A DNA stretch of 64,000 bases from Peribacillus simplex NBRC 15720 = DSM 1321 (GCF_002243645.1 NZ_CP017704.1:659501-723500); one strand, 5' to 3'; shown: positions 7,782-16,862, counted from the stretch's first letter. A program made the numbers and translations. The notes: generated from the letters alone by a model not told the origin.

Positions 7782-8084
7782 ATGTATAATAAGCCCTGGG
7801 GGCATCCGAAAGGCGGTCAATGTCCACCACAATATTGCCCACCGCACAGAATGCCCACTCAGTATAATCCTCCTCAAATCTCCCCTACAAAGCAAAATGT
7901 TAAAACTAATGTCATTAACACTGTGATTCCGGTTTTTCACCCGACACATACAACTACCGTGAATAAATACTTCACCACATATATACCGCATACCCGAAGT
8001 ATCGTGAAAGAGTGTTATACCCAAAGCTTTGTTTGTGGAGTTCCTCAACCCCCTAGTTTTTCGAGAAAAATGTTAAGATATTAA
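7782..8084 (+). CDS. CotD-like spore coat protein
   Basis: A 100-residue protein rich in Pro, Thr, Tyr, His and Gln that matches the CotD family. It has a low-complexity N-terminus with CPPQYCPPHRMPTQYNPP, then a VFHPTHTTTVNKYFTTYIPH segment resembling the HPTHTTNVNH-type core of CotD. A tail with two Cys follows. AGGAGGTG precedes the ATG and a strong terminator follows the stop. Such proteins are made in the mother cell and cross-linked into the inner coat. The protein is longer than B. subtilis CotD and poorer in His and Cys, so it is a family member rather than a proven ortholog. Confidence 0.85.
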   Translation: MYNKPWGHPKGGQCPPQYCPPHRMPTQYNPPQISPTKQNVKTNVINTVIPVFHPTHTTTVNKYFTTYIPHTRSIVKECYTQSFVCGVPQPPSFSRKMLRY

Positions 8085-8086
8085 TT

Positions 8087-8111
8087 AAAAAACCCCCATT
8101 CGGGGTTTTTA
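8087..8111. terminator. Terminator of the coat gene
   Basis: AAAAACCCC, a short loop, then GGGGTTTTT directly after the coat gene stop. The A and T runs on both sides would allow bidirectional function. Confidence 0.85.
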
Positions 8112-8456
8112 TTAATTCCTTCCTTCAACCTTTGAAAATTGACATTCAAAGGATTTACAACCATCTAAATGCAAACTCACTATACTTTTTAAAGTTTTGT
8201 TTCTTATAAAACTCTTTTGCAGCTATGCTAAAAATTCCTGTTTGTCCTTCTTATATGTTGCTATCAGGTTCCAAGACTAAAGTGGCTTATTGTATCACTT
8301 TCAGCCTAATTTTGAACGTAACAGGATATATTCTGCAATGATAGAAAATATGAGACTAACTTATAGGTGGTATTAGTTTAATATGAGCCCTTTAGATGAT
8401 AAGATTCTTGGGGGAAGTGATTGAAAATAGTAATCAATATTTAGGAGGAGTTCATC
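8112..8456. other. Gap upstream of ebrAB
   Basis: About 345 bp without a gene. It presumably holds the ebrAB promoter. I saw no clear operator or riboswitch. Confidence 0.4.
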
Positions 8457-8786
8457 TTGAATCCTTATGCATTTTTGGCAATAGCCATCCTAAGTGAAGT
8501 GTTTGGCAGTTCGATGTTAAAAGTATCAAACGGATTTAAAAAGTTATTCCCTTCCATTGGTGTGGTAATAGGAATGGGTTTGGCTTTTTATTGCTTGTCG
8601 TTATCTCTAATAACCATTCCGCTTGGAACGGCTTATGCCATTTGGTCGGGAATAGGCACAGCTTTAACTGCTTTGGTGGGAGTTATCGTTTATAAAGAAA
8701 GCTTTAACCTGAAAAAATTTTTAGGTTTAGTCCTGATCATAGGAGGAGTGGTTGTTTTGAAACTCTCAAGTGGGAGCTCCCATTAA
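8457..8786 (+). CDS. ebrA: SMR multidrug efflux subunit EbrA
   Basis: Small multidrug resistance transporter of 109 residues with four hydrophobic helices. The conserved membrane Glu sits in AILSEVFGSSMLKVS near residue 14, and the family motif TAYAIWSGIGTALTALVG lies in helix 3. TTG start, 6 nt after AGGAGGAG. It is followed 25 bp downstream by a second SMR gene, the paired arrangement of B. subtilis EbrA/EbrB. That pair exports cationic dyes and quaternary compounds as a heterodimer using the proton gradient. The EbrA label rests on gene order and resemblance of GFKK and the N-terminal helix. Confidence 0.85.
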   Translation: MNPYAFLAIAILSEVFGSSMLKVSNGFKKLFPSIGVVIGMGLAFYCLSLSLITIPLGTAYAIWSGIGTALTALVGVIVYKESFNLKKFLGLVLIIGGVVVLKLSSGSSH

Positions 8787-8811
8787 CATACTAGTAATTG
8801 GAGGTTATATT

Positions 8812-9159
8812 ATGAAAGGATACATAGCTTTAGGAATATCTATCATAAGCGAAGTATTTGGTACGACCATGCTTAAGTTGTCTGAAGGATTCACTCATTT
8901 ATTCGCTTCATTAGGGGTTATAATAGGATTTGGAATAGCATTTTATAGCTTATCTTTATGCCTAAAAACAATTCCATTAAGTTTAGCATATGCCATTTGG
9001 GCAGGAATAGGCACAGCTTTAACAGCATTAATTGGCGTACTATTATGGAATGAGCCATTTAGTATCACTACATTTGGTGGCTTAGTATTAATCATTGGGG
9101 GAGTGGTTTTACTAAATGCTTCCCATACCCCCAAACAAGCAGAAGGAGAGTCAAACTAA
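8812..9159 (+). CDS. ebrB: SMR multidrug efflux subunit EbrB
   Basis: Second SMR subunit, 115 residues and four helices. SIISEVFGTTMLKLSEGFTH carries the essential Glu, and LAYAIWAGIGTALTALIG is the SMR signature. The hydrophilic C-terminal tail (HTPKQAEGES) is typical of EbrB and absent from the first subunit. The ATG has GGAGG 7 nt upstream; a longer in-frame start overlapping ebrA has no ribosome binding site. Paired SMR proteins insert in opposite orientations and work as a heterodimer. A terminator overlaps the stop codon. Confidence 0.88.
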   Translation: MKGYIALGISIISEVFGTTMLKLSEGFTHLFASLGVIIGFGIAFYSLSLCLKTIPLSLAYAIWAGIGTALTALIGVLLWNEPFSITTFGGLVLIIGGVVLLNASHTPKQAEGESN

Positions 9160-9180
9160 TGGTTTGACTCTCCTCCTCCC
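9145..9180 (+). terminator. Terminator of ebrAB
   Basis: A perfect 12-bp stem GGAGAGTCAAAC/GTTTGACTCTCC (9145-9156, 9162-9173) overlaps the ebrB stop codon and is followed by a pyrimidine run. Confidence 0.75.
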
Positions 9181-9375
9181 CCCGCTCATTCAAAAATAAA
9201 CATGTCTAAAAGAAAAACACGATACCTTGAACTACATTAGAAAAGGCCGCCACTGCAACCTTCTATTTTTGAATGGAGCTGAACTTTCGAGAATCAGTCC
9301 TTCAATTGAATATAATTCCTCAGTCATTTTCCTTGATAAACCTAATTGTTCTTTTCATTTCTTTCTTAGCAGCCT

Positions 9376-10089
9376 TCACCAAGTCCTTCGTGCAAAGTCC
9401 GTGAACTTGAATTTATCGGGTCTATGCCTGGATTCGCTATATTGAAACAAGCTTCCATCGATTAAATGGACCGTACTTTTCACAACTGCCACCATATCGA
9501 AGTCTTCAATGTCCAATAATTGTTTATCTTCTTCACTGCATGGCTCCACGGTAATTTCCTTATTGGAAAAACCAATCTGGAGACCGAGTTCCTTTTCGAT
9601 ATATCCATAAATCGAATCCTCACAAATTTCCTTTGTCAGATTAGGTATGAACTCGCTTTTGAAATAGTCTTTATCCAGTATGATTTTCTTCCCATTGATT
9701 TGCCTTACCCGGAATACTTTCCATACTTCACCATCATCAGTTGAGTCAAGAAGCTTGGCCATTTTTGAGTCGGGGGTCACAAGCTCTAATTTATGAATGA
9801 TCGTTTTGGAATGCAAATTCAACTTTTCCACCATTTCTTTATAGGAAATCAACCCTGCTACAGGAAAGTTAAATTTGCTGAAATCCAAGACAAAGGAACC
9901 CTTACCTTTGATTTTATGGATATATCCATTTTGTTCAAGCAACTGTAAGGACTTTCTCACAGTATCCCTGGATATGTCATACTCTTCCATAAAGCTGCTT
10001 TCAGAAGGAAGCTTTGAATTTGTCGGAAAGGTTCCTTCTTCAATTTTTGAAACGATATCACCATATAGCGATAGATATTTGCTGTTCAT
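9376..10089 (-). CDS. treR: Trehalose operon repressor TreR (GntR/UTRA)
   Basis: GntR-family repressor of 237 residues. The winged HTH occupies 1-70 (LPSESSFMEEYDISRDTVRK, NGYIHKIKGKGSFVL) and a UTRA ligand-binding domain 85-235. B. subtilis TreR represses the tre operon and is released by trehalose-6-phosphate. It is the last gene of treP-treA-treR, 31 bp after treA, so it is autoregulated with the operon. The likely operators are the CCTGTACGTANAGG palindromes upstream of treP. The C-terminus RPDKFKFTDFARR is typical of the family. Confidence 0.92.
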   Translation of the reverse strand: MNSKYLSLYGDIVSKIEEGTFPTNSKLPSESSFMEEYDISRDTVRKSLQLLEQNGYIHKIKGKGSFVLDFSKFNFPVAGLISYKEMVEKLNLHSKTIIHKLELVTPDSKMAKLLDSTDDGEVWKVFRVRQINGKKIILDKDYFKSEFIPNLTKEICEDSIYGYIEKELGLQIGFSNKEITVEPCSEEDKQLLDIEDFDMVAVVKSTVHLIDGSLFQYSESRHRPDKFKFTDFARRTW

Positions 10090-10120
10090 TTCATCACCAC
10101 AATATATTTTTCTTAGTCTG

Positions 10121-11791
10121 CTACTCGTCCTTTTTCAACAAATAGACAACCGATTCATAGGGACGGAGGATAAAAGCACCTGCAAGTTCATTCGAATCGA
10201 TATAGTTTGAGAGAAGGAGCTCTGAGTTGTATCCGGATAGGCCTATATCCTTTGGTATTTCGAAGGATGCTTCTTTTGCATAAAAGTTATTGATGACCAA
10301 AAGTTTCTCGTCTTCATAACTGCGTATATAAGCGAACAATTGGTCATGATCACCAAGAATTTCCTGATAGTCCCCATATGCAATGATATCATGATTCTTG
10401 CGTAAGAATATAAGTTTTTGGTAATGATGAAAAATGGAATCCTGATCCTTCATTGCCTGCTCAGCGTTGATGATCTTAGCATTATCAGGTACTGAAATCC
10501 ATGGCGTCCCTATTGTAAAGCCTGCATTCTCCGCATTTTCCCACTGCATGGGAGTTCGCGAGTTATCACGGGATTTAGCTTGAAGGATTTCAATTATTTC
10601 CTTTTCATCCTTGCCTGCCTCTTTTAAAATATTGTAATAATTAATCGATTCCACATCCCGATATTGTCCTATATCATTGAATTTCGGGTTGGTCATCCCT
10701 ATTTCCTCCCCTTGATAAATATAAGGGGTTCCCCTAAGCATATGAATGGCTGTTGCCAGCATCTTGGCAGATTCCTTTTGATACTCTTGATCATTCCCAA
10801 ACCTTGATACGATCCTCGGCTGGTCATGGTTGCACCAGAACAGGGCATTCCACCCATTTCCTTCTTGCATCCCATATTGCCAGCTGCTTAGGATCTCCTT
10901 TAACTGCCTGAAGTCAAAATCTGCAAGTGACCATTTTTCCCCATCCTTATAATCCACCTTTAGATGATGGAAACTGAATACCATGGACAGCTCCTTTTCA
11001 ACTGGAGATGAATATTTGATGCAATGGTCAATGGTCGTCGATGACATTTCCCCTACAGTCATCACCTCTTCATCCTTCCCAAAAGTTTCTTCATTCATCT
11101 CTTTAAGGAATTGATGAATTTTGGGACCATCTGTATAAAAGCATCGTCCATCTCCATCATTGTCATTTTCATAGAAGTCAGGCTTCGAAATAAGATTGAT
11201 GACATCCAAACGGAATCCTTTGACACCTTTATCCATCCAGAAGTTTACTACATTGAAGATTTCCTGCCTTACTCTGGGATTTTCCCAGTTAAGGTCAGCT
11301 TGTGTCCGATCGAACAAGTGGAGGTAATATTCATCATGTTCGGCTACATATTCCCATGCAGGGCCTCCGAATTTCGAAATCCAATTCGTAGGAGCCTCTC
11401 CATCTTTCGATTTCCTGAAAATATAATAGTCCTTATATTCTTTTTCTCCAGCCAATGCTTTTTGGAACCATTCATGCTCTGTTGATGTATGGTTGAATAC
11501 CATATCCAGCATGATTTGGATATCCCGTGAATTAGCTTCCTTCACCAATCTTTCGAATTCATCCATCGTCCCAAAAACAGGATCAATGGAAGTATAATCC
11601 GCTACATCATATCCATTATCATTCTGAGGTGAACGATAAAATGGGGTCAGCCAAATATAATCCACTCCCAGTTTATTCAGATAATCAAGTTTTTCTATAA
11701 CACCATTTATGTCCCCGATGCCGTCGCCGTTGGAGTCCTTAAAAGACTTCGGATATATTTGATAGATGGTACTTTTTTTAAAATCCTTCAT
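10121..11791 (-). CDS. treA: Phospho-alpha-(1,1)-glucosidase (trehalose-6-P hydrolase)
   Basis: GH13 enzyme of 556 residues that hydrolyses trehalose-6-phosphate to glucose and glucose-6-phosphate in the cytoplasm. The N-terminus STIYQIYPKSFKDSNGDGIG is diagnostic of the oligo-1,6-glucosidase/TreA group. Catalytic residues are Asp196 in GFRLDVINL, Glu248 in VGEMS and Asp323 in NHDQPR. Length matches B. subtilis TreA (561). GAGGAGG precedes the ATG. It lies between treP (81 bp upstream, with a terminator-like hairpin in the gap) and treR. Confidence 0.95.
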   Translation of the reverse strand: MKDFKKSTIYQIYPKSFKDSNGDGIGDINGVIEKLDYLNKLGVDYIWLTPFYRSPQNDNGYDVADYTSIDPVFGTMDEFERLVKEANSRDIQIMLDMVFNHTSTEHEWFQKALAGEKEYKDYYIFRKSKDGEAPTNWISKFGGPAWEYVAEHDEYYLHLFDRTQADLNWENPRVRQEIFNVVNFWMDKGVKGFRLDVINLISKPDFYENDNDGDGRCFYTDGPKIHQFLKEMNEETFGKDEEVMTVGEMSSTTIDHCIKYSSPVEKELSMVFSFHHLKVDYKDGEKWSLADFDFRQLKEILSSWQYGMQEGNGWNALFWCNHDQPRIVSRFGNDQEYQKESAKMLATAIHMLRGTPYIYQGEEIGMTNPKFNDIGQYRDVESINYYNILKEAGKDEKEIIEILQAKSRDNSRTPMQWENAENAGFTIGTPWISVPDNAKIINAEQAMKDQDSIFHHYQKLIFLRKNHDIIAYGDYQEILGDHDQLFAYIRSYEDEKLLVINNFYAKEASFEIPKDIGLSGYNSELLLSNYIDSNELAGAFILRPYESVVYLLKKDE

Positions 11792-11839
11792 TGTAAATCC
11801 TCCTCTGCTTTCCCGGATGTATCTTTTTGTCTCTATGAT

Positions 11840-11866
11840 AAAAAAGAGGGAGAATGCTCACCCTCC
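11840..11866 (-). terminator. Hairpin with T-run between treP and treA
   Basis: On the minus strand GGAGGG and CTCCCTC pair and are followed by TTTTTT, between the treP stop and the treA start. It may be a leaky terminator or processing site that sets treP above treA expression. Confidence 0.55.
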
Positions 11867-11872
11867 GCATTA

Positions 11873-13324
11873 TTACGCATTTAATTTCGTTGTTTTCGTT
11901 CTTGTTTTCAAGTTCATTTGAGGACGCTTGGAAAATGCTATAGTCAAAATGAATGGCACAACGAAAGCAACCAGCATCGCGAGCGCGAACATTCCCATGT
12001 ACTTTGGCTGGATGGAAAGGATACCTGGGATCCCCCCAACACCGATTGAGTTTGCCATTACTCCAGATCCGACTGAAATGATGCCTGCGAAAAGTGAACC
12101 GATCATACCGGCTAAAAACGGAAAGCCGTATTTCAGGTTAATTCCGAACATGGCTGGCTCTGTTACACCTAGATAACATGAAATCGTGGCGGGGATGGAA
12201 ACTTGTCTTTCCTCCTGATCCTTTCTGTTGATGTAAATCATCGCAAGCACGGCCGTGCCTTGAGCAATATTAGATAAAGCGATCATTGGCCATAGGTTCG
12301 TTCCGCCTAGTTCACTCATAAGCTGAAGATCGATTGCATTTGTCATATGATGCAGGCCTGTGATGACAAGTGGTGCATAGGCAAAGCCGAAGACGGCAGC
12401 AAATAGCCAGCCAACTGATGAATTCAGTCCGGAATATACAACCGTTGAAATGACTGAACCGATTTTCCAGCCTAATGGCCCCAAAATGGTATGGGCAATG
12501 ATTACAGTTGGAAGTAAAGCGAAAAATGGAACGACGATCATGGAAATGGAATTGTGCACTTTATCTCTCAAGAACCGTTCTAAATACGCCAAGACGAACC
12601 CTGCAAGTATCGCTGGGATAACTTGAGCCTGGTAGCCGATCATATCGACCTGGGCAAAACCGAAATCCCAAAAGGGTATGTCACTTGCCTTTGTGTTTGC
12701 CACTGCATATGCATTAAGAAGTTGTGGAGAAACCAGGGTCAAACCTAGGACGATGCCGAGAATTTGAGTTGTGCCCATTTTCTTCGAGATGGACCATGTA
12801 ATCCCAACAGGAAGAAAATGAAAAATAGCTTCACCTATCAACCAAAGGAAGGCGTGGACCCCTGCCCAAAATTGTGAAATATCAACAAGAGTCTTCGTAC
12901 TGTCTTCGAACATTTTAATATCGCCAATGATATTGCGGAATCCAAGAATGAGACCTCCAACGACTATGGCAGGAATCAGTGGGGTAAAAATATCAGCTAG
13001 ATGTGCAATCATACGCTGCAGCCAGCTCATATTCTGTTTAGCCGCTTTTTTCACATCTTCTTTTGACGCTTCTTGTAAACCAGCCATGGAAACGAATTCA
13101 TTATAAAATGATGATACTTCATTCCCGATTATGACCTGAAACTGGCCAGCTTGTGTAAAGGTTCCTTTTACTAGCTTAATCGATTCAATATTCGTTACGT
13201 CCGCCTTAGCGGGGTCTTTCAACGCAAATCGCATTCTTGTCGCACAATGCGTAACCGTCGCAATATTTTCCTTCCCTCCGACATGTTGGAGCAAATCCCT
13301 TGCTGGTTCTGTGTATTTACCCAT
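11873..13324 (-). CDS. treP: PTS trehalose-specific EIIBC
   Basis: Membrane permease of the phosphotransferase system, 483 residues, that imports trehalose as trehalose-6-phosphate. The EIIB domain (1-90) carries the phosphorylated Cys27 in TVTHCATRMRF. The EIIC domain (about 110-475) has some ten membrane segments and the GITEPAMFG-like motif GVTEPAMFGINLK. There is no EIIA domain, so it must borrow a glucose-type EIIA, as TreP does in B. subtilis. First gene of the operon, downstream of the operator/cre region. Confidence 0.94.
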   Translation of the reverse strand: MGKYTEPARDLLQHVGGKENIATVTHCATRMRFALKDPAKADVTNIESIKLVKGTFTQAGQFQVIIGNEVSSFYNEFVSMAGLQEASKEDVKKAAKQNMSWLQRMIAHLADIFTPLIPAIVVGGLILGFRNIIGDIKMFEDSTKTLVDISQFWAGVHAFLWLIGEAIFHFLPVGITWSISKKMGTTQILGIVLGLTLVSPQLLNAYAVANTKASDIPFWDFGFAQVDMIGYQAQVIPAILAGFVLAYLERFLRDKVHNSISMIVVPFFALLPTVIIAHTILGPLGWKIGSVISTVVYSGLNSSVGWLFAAVFGFAYAPLVITGLHHMTNAIDLQLMSELGGTNLWPMIALSNIAQGTAVLAMIYINRKDQEERQVSIPATISCYLGVTEPAMFGINLKYGFPFLAGMIGSLFAGIISVGSGVMANSIGVGGIPGILSIQPKYMGMFALAMLVAFVVPFILTIAFSKRPQMNLKTRTKTTKLNA

Positions 13325-13371
13325 TCCAATACTTCCCTTCCCTAGAAAGCAAAATATAGTTGATTTTATAA

Positions 13372-13431
13372 CCTGTACGTATAGGTTCTGTATACGCTTT
13401 CATATTATCCTGTACGTACAGGTTATGTCAA
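13372..13431 (-). promoter_or_regulatory. treP promoter with two TreR-like operators and a cre site
   Basis: Minus strand: TTGACA (13426-13431), 18-bp spacer, TAATAT (13402-13407). The palindrome CCTGTACGTACAGG (13409-13422) fills the spacer. A second copy with one change, CCTGTACGTATAGG (13372-13385), lies 37 bp downstream. Between them ATGAAAGCGTATACAG (13388-13403) matches the CcpA cre consensus closely. This fits repression by TreR plus carbon catabolite repression. Confidence 0.8.
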
Positions 13432-13640
13432 GAACTTTTTCCCTGACTTTAAAAGAATTGATTATCATGGACTTTCATTTACGATTCTGTTCTTGCTCAT
13501 TTGGATTTTGATAGCATTCATATTATCCCGTAATTTAAGACGAGTAGCTGAAAAATTCAGAAATAAGGTATAATGAAGATATAACCTCTCAATTAATATT
13601 TTAATGGTTAGAATTTAGCAGGGAAATGGGAGATGAACTT

Positions 13641-14225
13641 ATGTCTGAAACTAATAAATTTCCACTTATATCAGGTAATCTTTCTCTGGATTTAGTGAAT
13701 ACGGAACTGGTCAGTCGTGGCCAACGGCAAGACTTATTACTATCAGAACGTGATGTGCTGGACTGGCTTACTGTAATAAAAGGGAATAACTCATATTTGG
13801 ATAATCAGTTATCCTCAAAAATTAAAGAGAGAATTCAACGAGTATTTGCAGGCATTCTAGAAATGCGTACTATTTTAAGAAAACAATTTGAATTAATAGC
13901 AGATGGGAATCCGATTCCGGATGAGTTTATCGCCTATTTAGAAAAAAAAATCGAAAAATCGCCTTTCACATATAAATTAAGTGATCAAAAACTGGTTCCC
14001 ATACCTGTTGGAGAAGCGGAAGATATCCTGCAATCTTATATTGCCTTTGACTCATTAACTTTAATTGAAAAAAATAAGCTGTCATCATTAAAGCGATGCT
14101 CGAATGATGATTGCGTCCTGTTATTTATCGATGAAAGCGGAAGACGCAAATGGTGTTCAATGAAAATATGCGGGAATAGGAAAAAGGTAGCCAGATTTCA
14201 ACACCGGAAATCTGATGATGAATGA
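13641..14225 (+). CDS. CGNR zinc-finger / ABATE-domain protein
   Basis: A 194-residue putative regulator. The N-terminal ABATE domain begins FPLISGNLSLDLVNT, the usual start of the family. The C-terminal zinc-ribbon-like motif is CSNDDCVLLFID followed by KWCSMKICGNRKK, which gives four Cys and the diagnostic CGNR. Most family members are uncharacterised and thought to be transcription regulators. I prefer the ATG at 13641, 8 nt after GGGAG; an ATG 15 nt earlier is possible. It is monocistronic, with a repeat element downstream. Confidence 0.85.
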   Translation: MSETNKFPLISGNLSLDLVNTELVSRGQRQDLLLSERDVLDWLTVIKGNNSYLDNQLSSKIKERIQRVFAGILEMRTILRKQFELIADGNPIPDEFIAYLEKKIEKSPFTYKLSDQKLVPIPVGEAEDILQSYIAFDSLTLIEKNKLSSLKRCSNDDCVLLFIDESGRRKWCSMKICGNRKKVARFQHRKSDDE

Positions 14226-14304
14226 AAATCTACCTTATTAAATAAGTTTGTCAGAATGTAAACAAATTTGAAGTAAGCTGGTTGCCTGCCAGTTTATTCA
14301 TTAT

Positions 14305-14432
14305 AAAATCATTCCAGTTAATCCCAGAGATCCAATCCCTTTCCGCCGACTGTCTGCCATGCCTCCTCAAAGCGAGCGACTGTGGGGTCTTGGCTAGCCA
14401 GTCATTCGGCAGGAGTGTCGTAAATTTCTTCA
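14305..14432 (-). repeat. Intergenic repeat family B, copy 2
   Basis: Inverted relative of the element at 23-145. The minus strand shows CACTCCTGCCGAATGACTGG, GACCCCACAG, GAGGAGGCATGGCAG and GGCGGAAAGGGA in the same order. It lies between the CGNR gene and the HPP promoter. Confidence 0.75.
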
Positions 14433-14533
14433 AATCCATTTAGGATTTCATAAAACAGTAAAATGATTCGGGATGAAACTATTCTGAACCTCCTCTTGTC
14501 GACACATTGAGTTGGCTTTTTTTATGGATTTTT

Positions 14534-14582
14534 AAACTAACCACTAAAAATAATTTTGACAGGTTAGTTTATTTCATATAAA
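14534..14582 (+). promoter_or_regulatory. HPP gene promoter flanked by an inverted repeat
   Basis: AAACTAACC (14534-14542) and GGTTAGTTT (14562-14570) form a perfect 9-bp inverted repeat bracketing TTGACA (14556-14561). A TATAAA lies at about 14577. The arrangement suggests a dimeric repressor site over the -35 region. Confidence 0.5.
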
Positions 14583-14612
14583 GTCTAATTATATAAAAAA
14601 GGAGGGTTCACT

Positions 14613-15167
14613 TTGGACCGTATTTCAGCCGCGAGGCATAAAGAAAAACGCTATTTTCATATTCATTATTTATCGAAGATGAAGGGAAAAGGAAGAAGCC
14701 CTTTACAAATAAATGTAAAGGACGCAATAACGGGGTTGATTGGGGGATTTTTAACTATATTCGCCTTAATTCTCTTAACAAAAATAACATCAGCAGTGTG
14801 GTTAATGGCTCCATTTGGTGCCAGCTGTGTGCTGGCGTTCGGTCTGTGGAACGCACCATTATCACAACCGCGGAATATTATAGGCGGTCATTTTGTTTCA
14901 ACATTCGTAGGTTTAGCTTCCTATCATTTTTTTGGCGATGAACCTTGGGCAATCGGCTTGGCTGTCGGATTAGCAATTGCGGTGATGATGCTGACAAAAA
15001 CGACGCACCCGCCAGCTGGAGCAGACCCGCTTGTAGTCATGCTTGGCCAGTATAGCTGGAGTTATTTATTTACTCCTGTTTTAACTGGTGCTGTGATAAT
15101 CGTTTTACTGGCATTGTTAATTAATAATTTGCGCAGCAATCGGAGCTATCCAACTTTTTGGATTTGA
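14613..15167 (+). CDS. HPP family integral membrane protein
   Basis: A 184-residue membrane protein with four or five hydrophobic segments after a basic N-terminus (about 1-33). The family signature is intact: LMAPFGASCVLAFGLWNAPLSQPRN and MMLTKTTHPPAGADPL with the HPP tripeptide. Some plant and cyanobacterial HPP proteins transport nitrite across internal membranes; bacterial roles are mostly unknown. TTG start, 6 nt after GGAGGG. A sigma-A-like promoter with an inverted repeat is upstream and a good terminator downstream, so it is a self-contained regulated unit. Confidence 0.88.
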   Translation: MDRISAARHKEKRYFHIHYLSKMKGKGRSPLQINVKDAITGLIGGFLTIFALILLTKITSAVWLMAPFGASCVLAFGLWNAPLSQPRNIIGGHFVSTFVGLASYHFFGDEPWAIGLAVGLAIAVMMLTKTTHPPAGADPLVVMLGQYSWSYLFTPVLTGAVIIVLLALLINNLRSNRSYPTFWI

Positions 15168-15230
15168 TTGCTTTTAATGTGTTATGAGATAAAGCATAAT
15201 TTTGCAATGTTTCACTATCATGAAATAATA

Positions 15231-15259
15231 AACGAGGAACGCTCAGGCTCCTCGTTTTT
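15231..15259 (+). terminator. Terminator of the HPP gene
   Basis: ACGAGGA and TCCTCGT form the stem, followed by TTTTTG. Confidence 0.85.
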
Positions 15260-15317
15260 GTCAGCTATAAGTGCTGGTATTCTTATTAAGATCTCCCACA
15301 CTTTTCAATAACCTTTA

Positions 15318-16427
15318 TCAACCATCATTTAGTTTGACTTGTGTTTCTGCAACTTCCACACCGTTCACAAGGAGTGATATTCGATGGATCCCCATGTAAT
15401 GTCGACGTGTCGTCAGGTCTTTCCAATTGTGAATCCTCACTCTTTCAACTCCTTCACCATCTGAGAAATCCCTATCTGCCAAAAGGAAAATTTTACGGGA
15501 AGTTTTCTGATTCGCTTTTACAAAATCGATGGCATACTCGATGCGAAGTTTCACAGAGTTCTTTTCTTGAACTAGAAAGCCGAAATGAAGTTCACTCGTT
15601 TCCCCAATAAAAATCGAGTCTGGTTCATTTCTAATAAATGCGTTTATAATGATATTCGAATTATTCAATATATCCGTGTATCCAAATAAAGAAAGGACTT
15701 CTGGATCTGCTTGGCGAACTAAGGTCCTGCATCCCCGTCTAATAATCCAAATAGTGTTGGGTTCTCCGCTTTCATGCCAGCGCTTGGCTGTTTCTATTAC
15801 GGTTTTCGGATGGTCTTTGGCAATATCATTCAAATTATTGGCAACACTTTTGCGAACATATAGGGATGGATCGTTTTTCAGGTTCTCAAGTAATTCCAAG
15901 ACGGGTGCCGGATCGGATTTGAACATCGGTAAAGCTTGCCCCCAAGGTAACCTGGGCCTGCATCCCTCACTAGCCAGCCTGCGGACATGCTCATCATCAT
16001 GATTGGTCCATTCCTTCATCTTCTCGATCATTAAAACGGGATCAAGCATGATAAAAGCACGGATTGCAAACTCAGAGGATGACCTTGCTGTAAAACGCTC
16101 CAACGCATCTAGCGATAACGGCCAATCTTTCTTATTCAATCCATGTACCTCTACAAAATCCGGGAAAAATAAATATCTAAACCCTTCACAATCCTTATCA
16201 AGCCGATACAAAATATCCAAAGCCTCTTGATAATCACTTGGAAGATGCTTTCCAAGAGTAATGGAAATGTGCCTTATCCGTTCTTTTAACTTCCTCTCGT
16301 CCCAATGCTCATCAATTACTTCCCCTATAAACGATTCAGTAGAGAAGGACGGATGAACACCCTTTACTTTTTCACCGAATTCACGAATGAACGTTTCATT
16401 ATATAAATCCTTTAAAGGCTCAGCCAT
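15318..16427 (-). CDS. alkC: DNA alkylation repair protein AlkC
   Basis: HEAT-like-repeat DNA glycosylase of 369 residues that removes 3-methyladenine-type lesions. The start MAEPLKDLYNE, the block YLFFPDFVEVHG, and HVRRLASEGCRPRLPWGQAL (about 145-170) are characteristic of AlkC. HEAT-like helices cover the N-terminal 240 residues. The C-terminal about 100 residues (FIRNEPDSIFIGETSELHF onward) look like a beta-sandwich, as in AlkC variants with an Ig-like domain. It is monocistronic; AAGAAGTGAA precedes the ATG. No alkD or ada neighbour is seen. Confidence 0.9.
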   Translation of the reverse strand: MAEPLKDLYNETFIREFGEKVKGVHPSFSTESFIGEVIDEHWDERKLKERIRHISITLGKHLPSDYQEALDILYRLDKDCEGFRYLFFPDFVEVHGLNKKDWPLSLDALERFTARSSSEFAIRAFIMLDPVLMIEKMKEWTNHDDEHVRRLASEGCRPRLPWGQALPMFKSDPAPVLELLENLKNDPSLYVRKSVANNLNDIAKDHPKTVIETAKRWHESGEPNTIWIIRRGCRTLVRQADPEVLSLFGYTDILNNSNIIINAFIRNEPDSIFIGETSELHFGFLVQEKNSVKLRIEYAIDFVKANQKTSRKIFLLADRDFSDGEGVERVRIHNWKDLTTRRHYMGIHRISLLVNGVEVAETQVKLNDG

Positions 16428-16862
16428 TTAATTCACTTCTTTTCTTCAGGTTAAATTTGCTTTTGGATACTTGCACTACCTATCAGCTATCATTTCAAAC
16501 TATGTTATGCACTCTCATCCATAGAGCGATACATATCATTAAAAAAGGACAGCTTACTTTACAGAACAAGTCTGTCCAAAATCAAGTGAAGTTCATTCAT
16601 CACTATTTGGAATGGCTGCATAATAGCTGATTCTATAGGAATCTATATACCTCTTTCCAATGGATGTAATCTTTGCACCAGAACCCATTTCCCATAAGTC
16701 CATCTAATATCCCCATACAAAATCCCTCCCGGAGTTTTCCTTTGTGTATAGTATGATAGTAGTAGCATATAAAGTAAAATATTCCTACCATATTAATGAA
16801 TTAATCAAAACGACAAAAAGCCCACTCTGAAGAGCAAGGGCCTGCTTCTAGCTTTTATCAAA
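16428..16862. other. Gap between alkC and the molybdenum hydroxylase operon
   Basis: A-T-rich spacer. It holds the alkC promoter region on the minus strand. No supported gene or structured RNA was seen apart from the terminator at 16862-16914. Confidence 0.4.
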
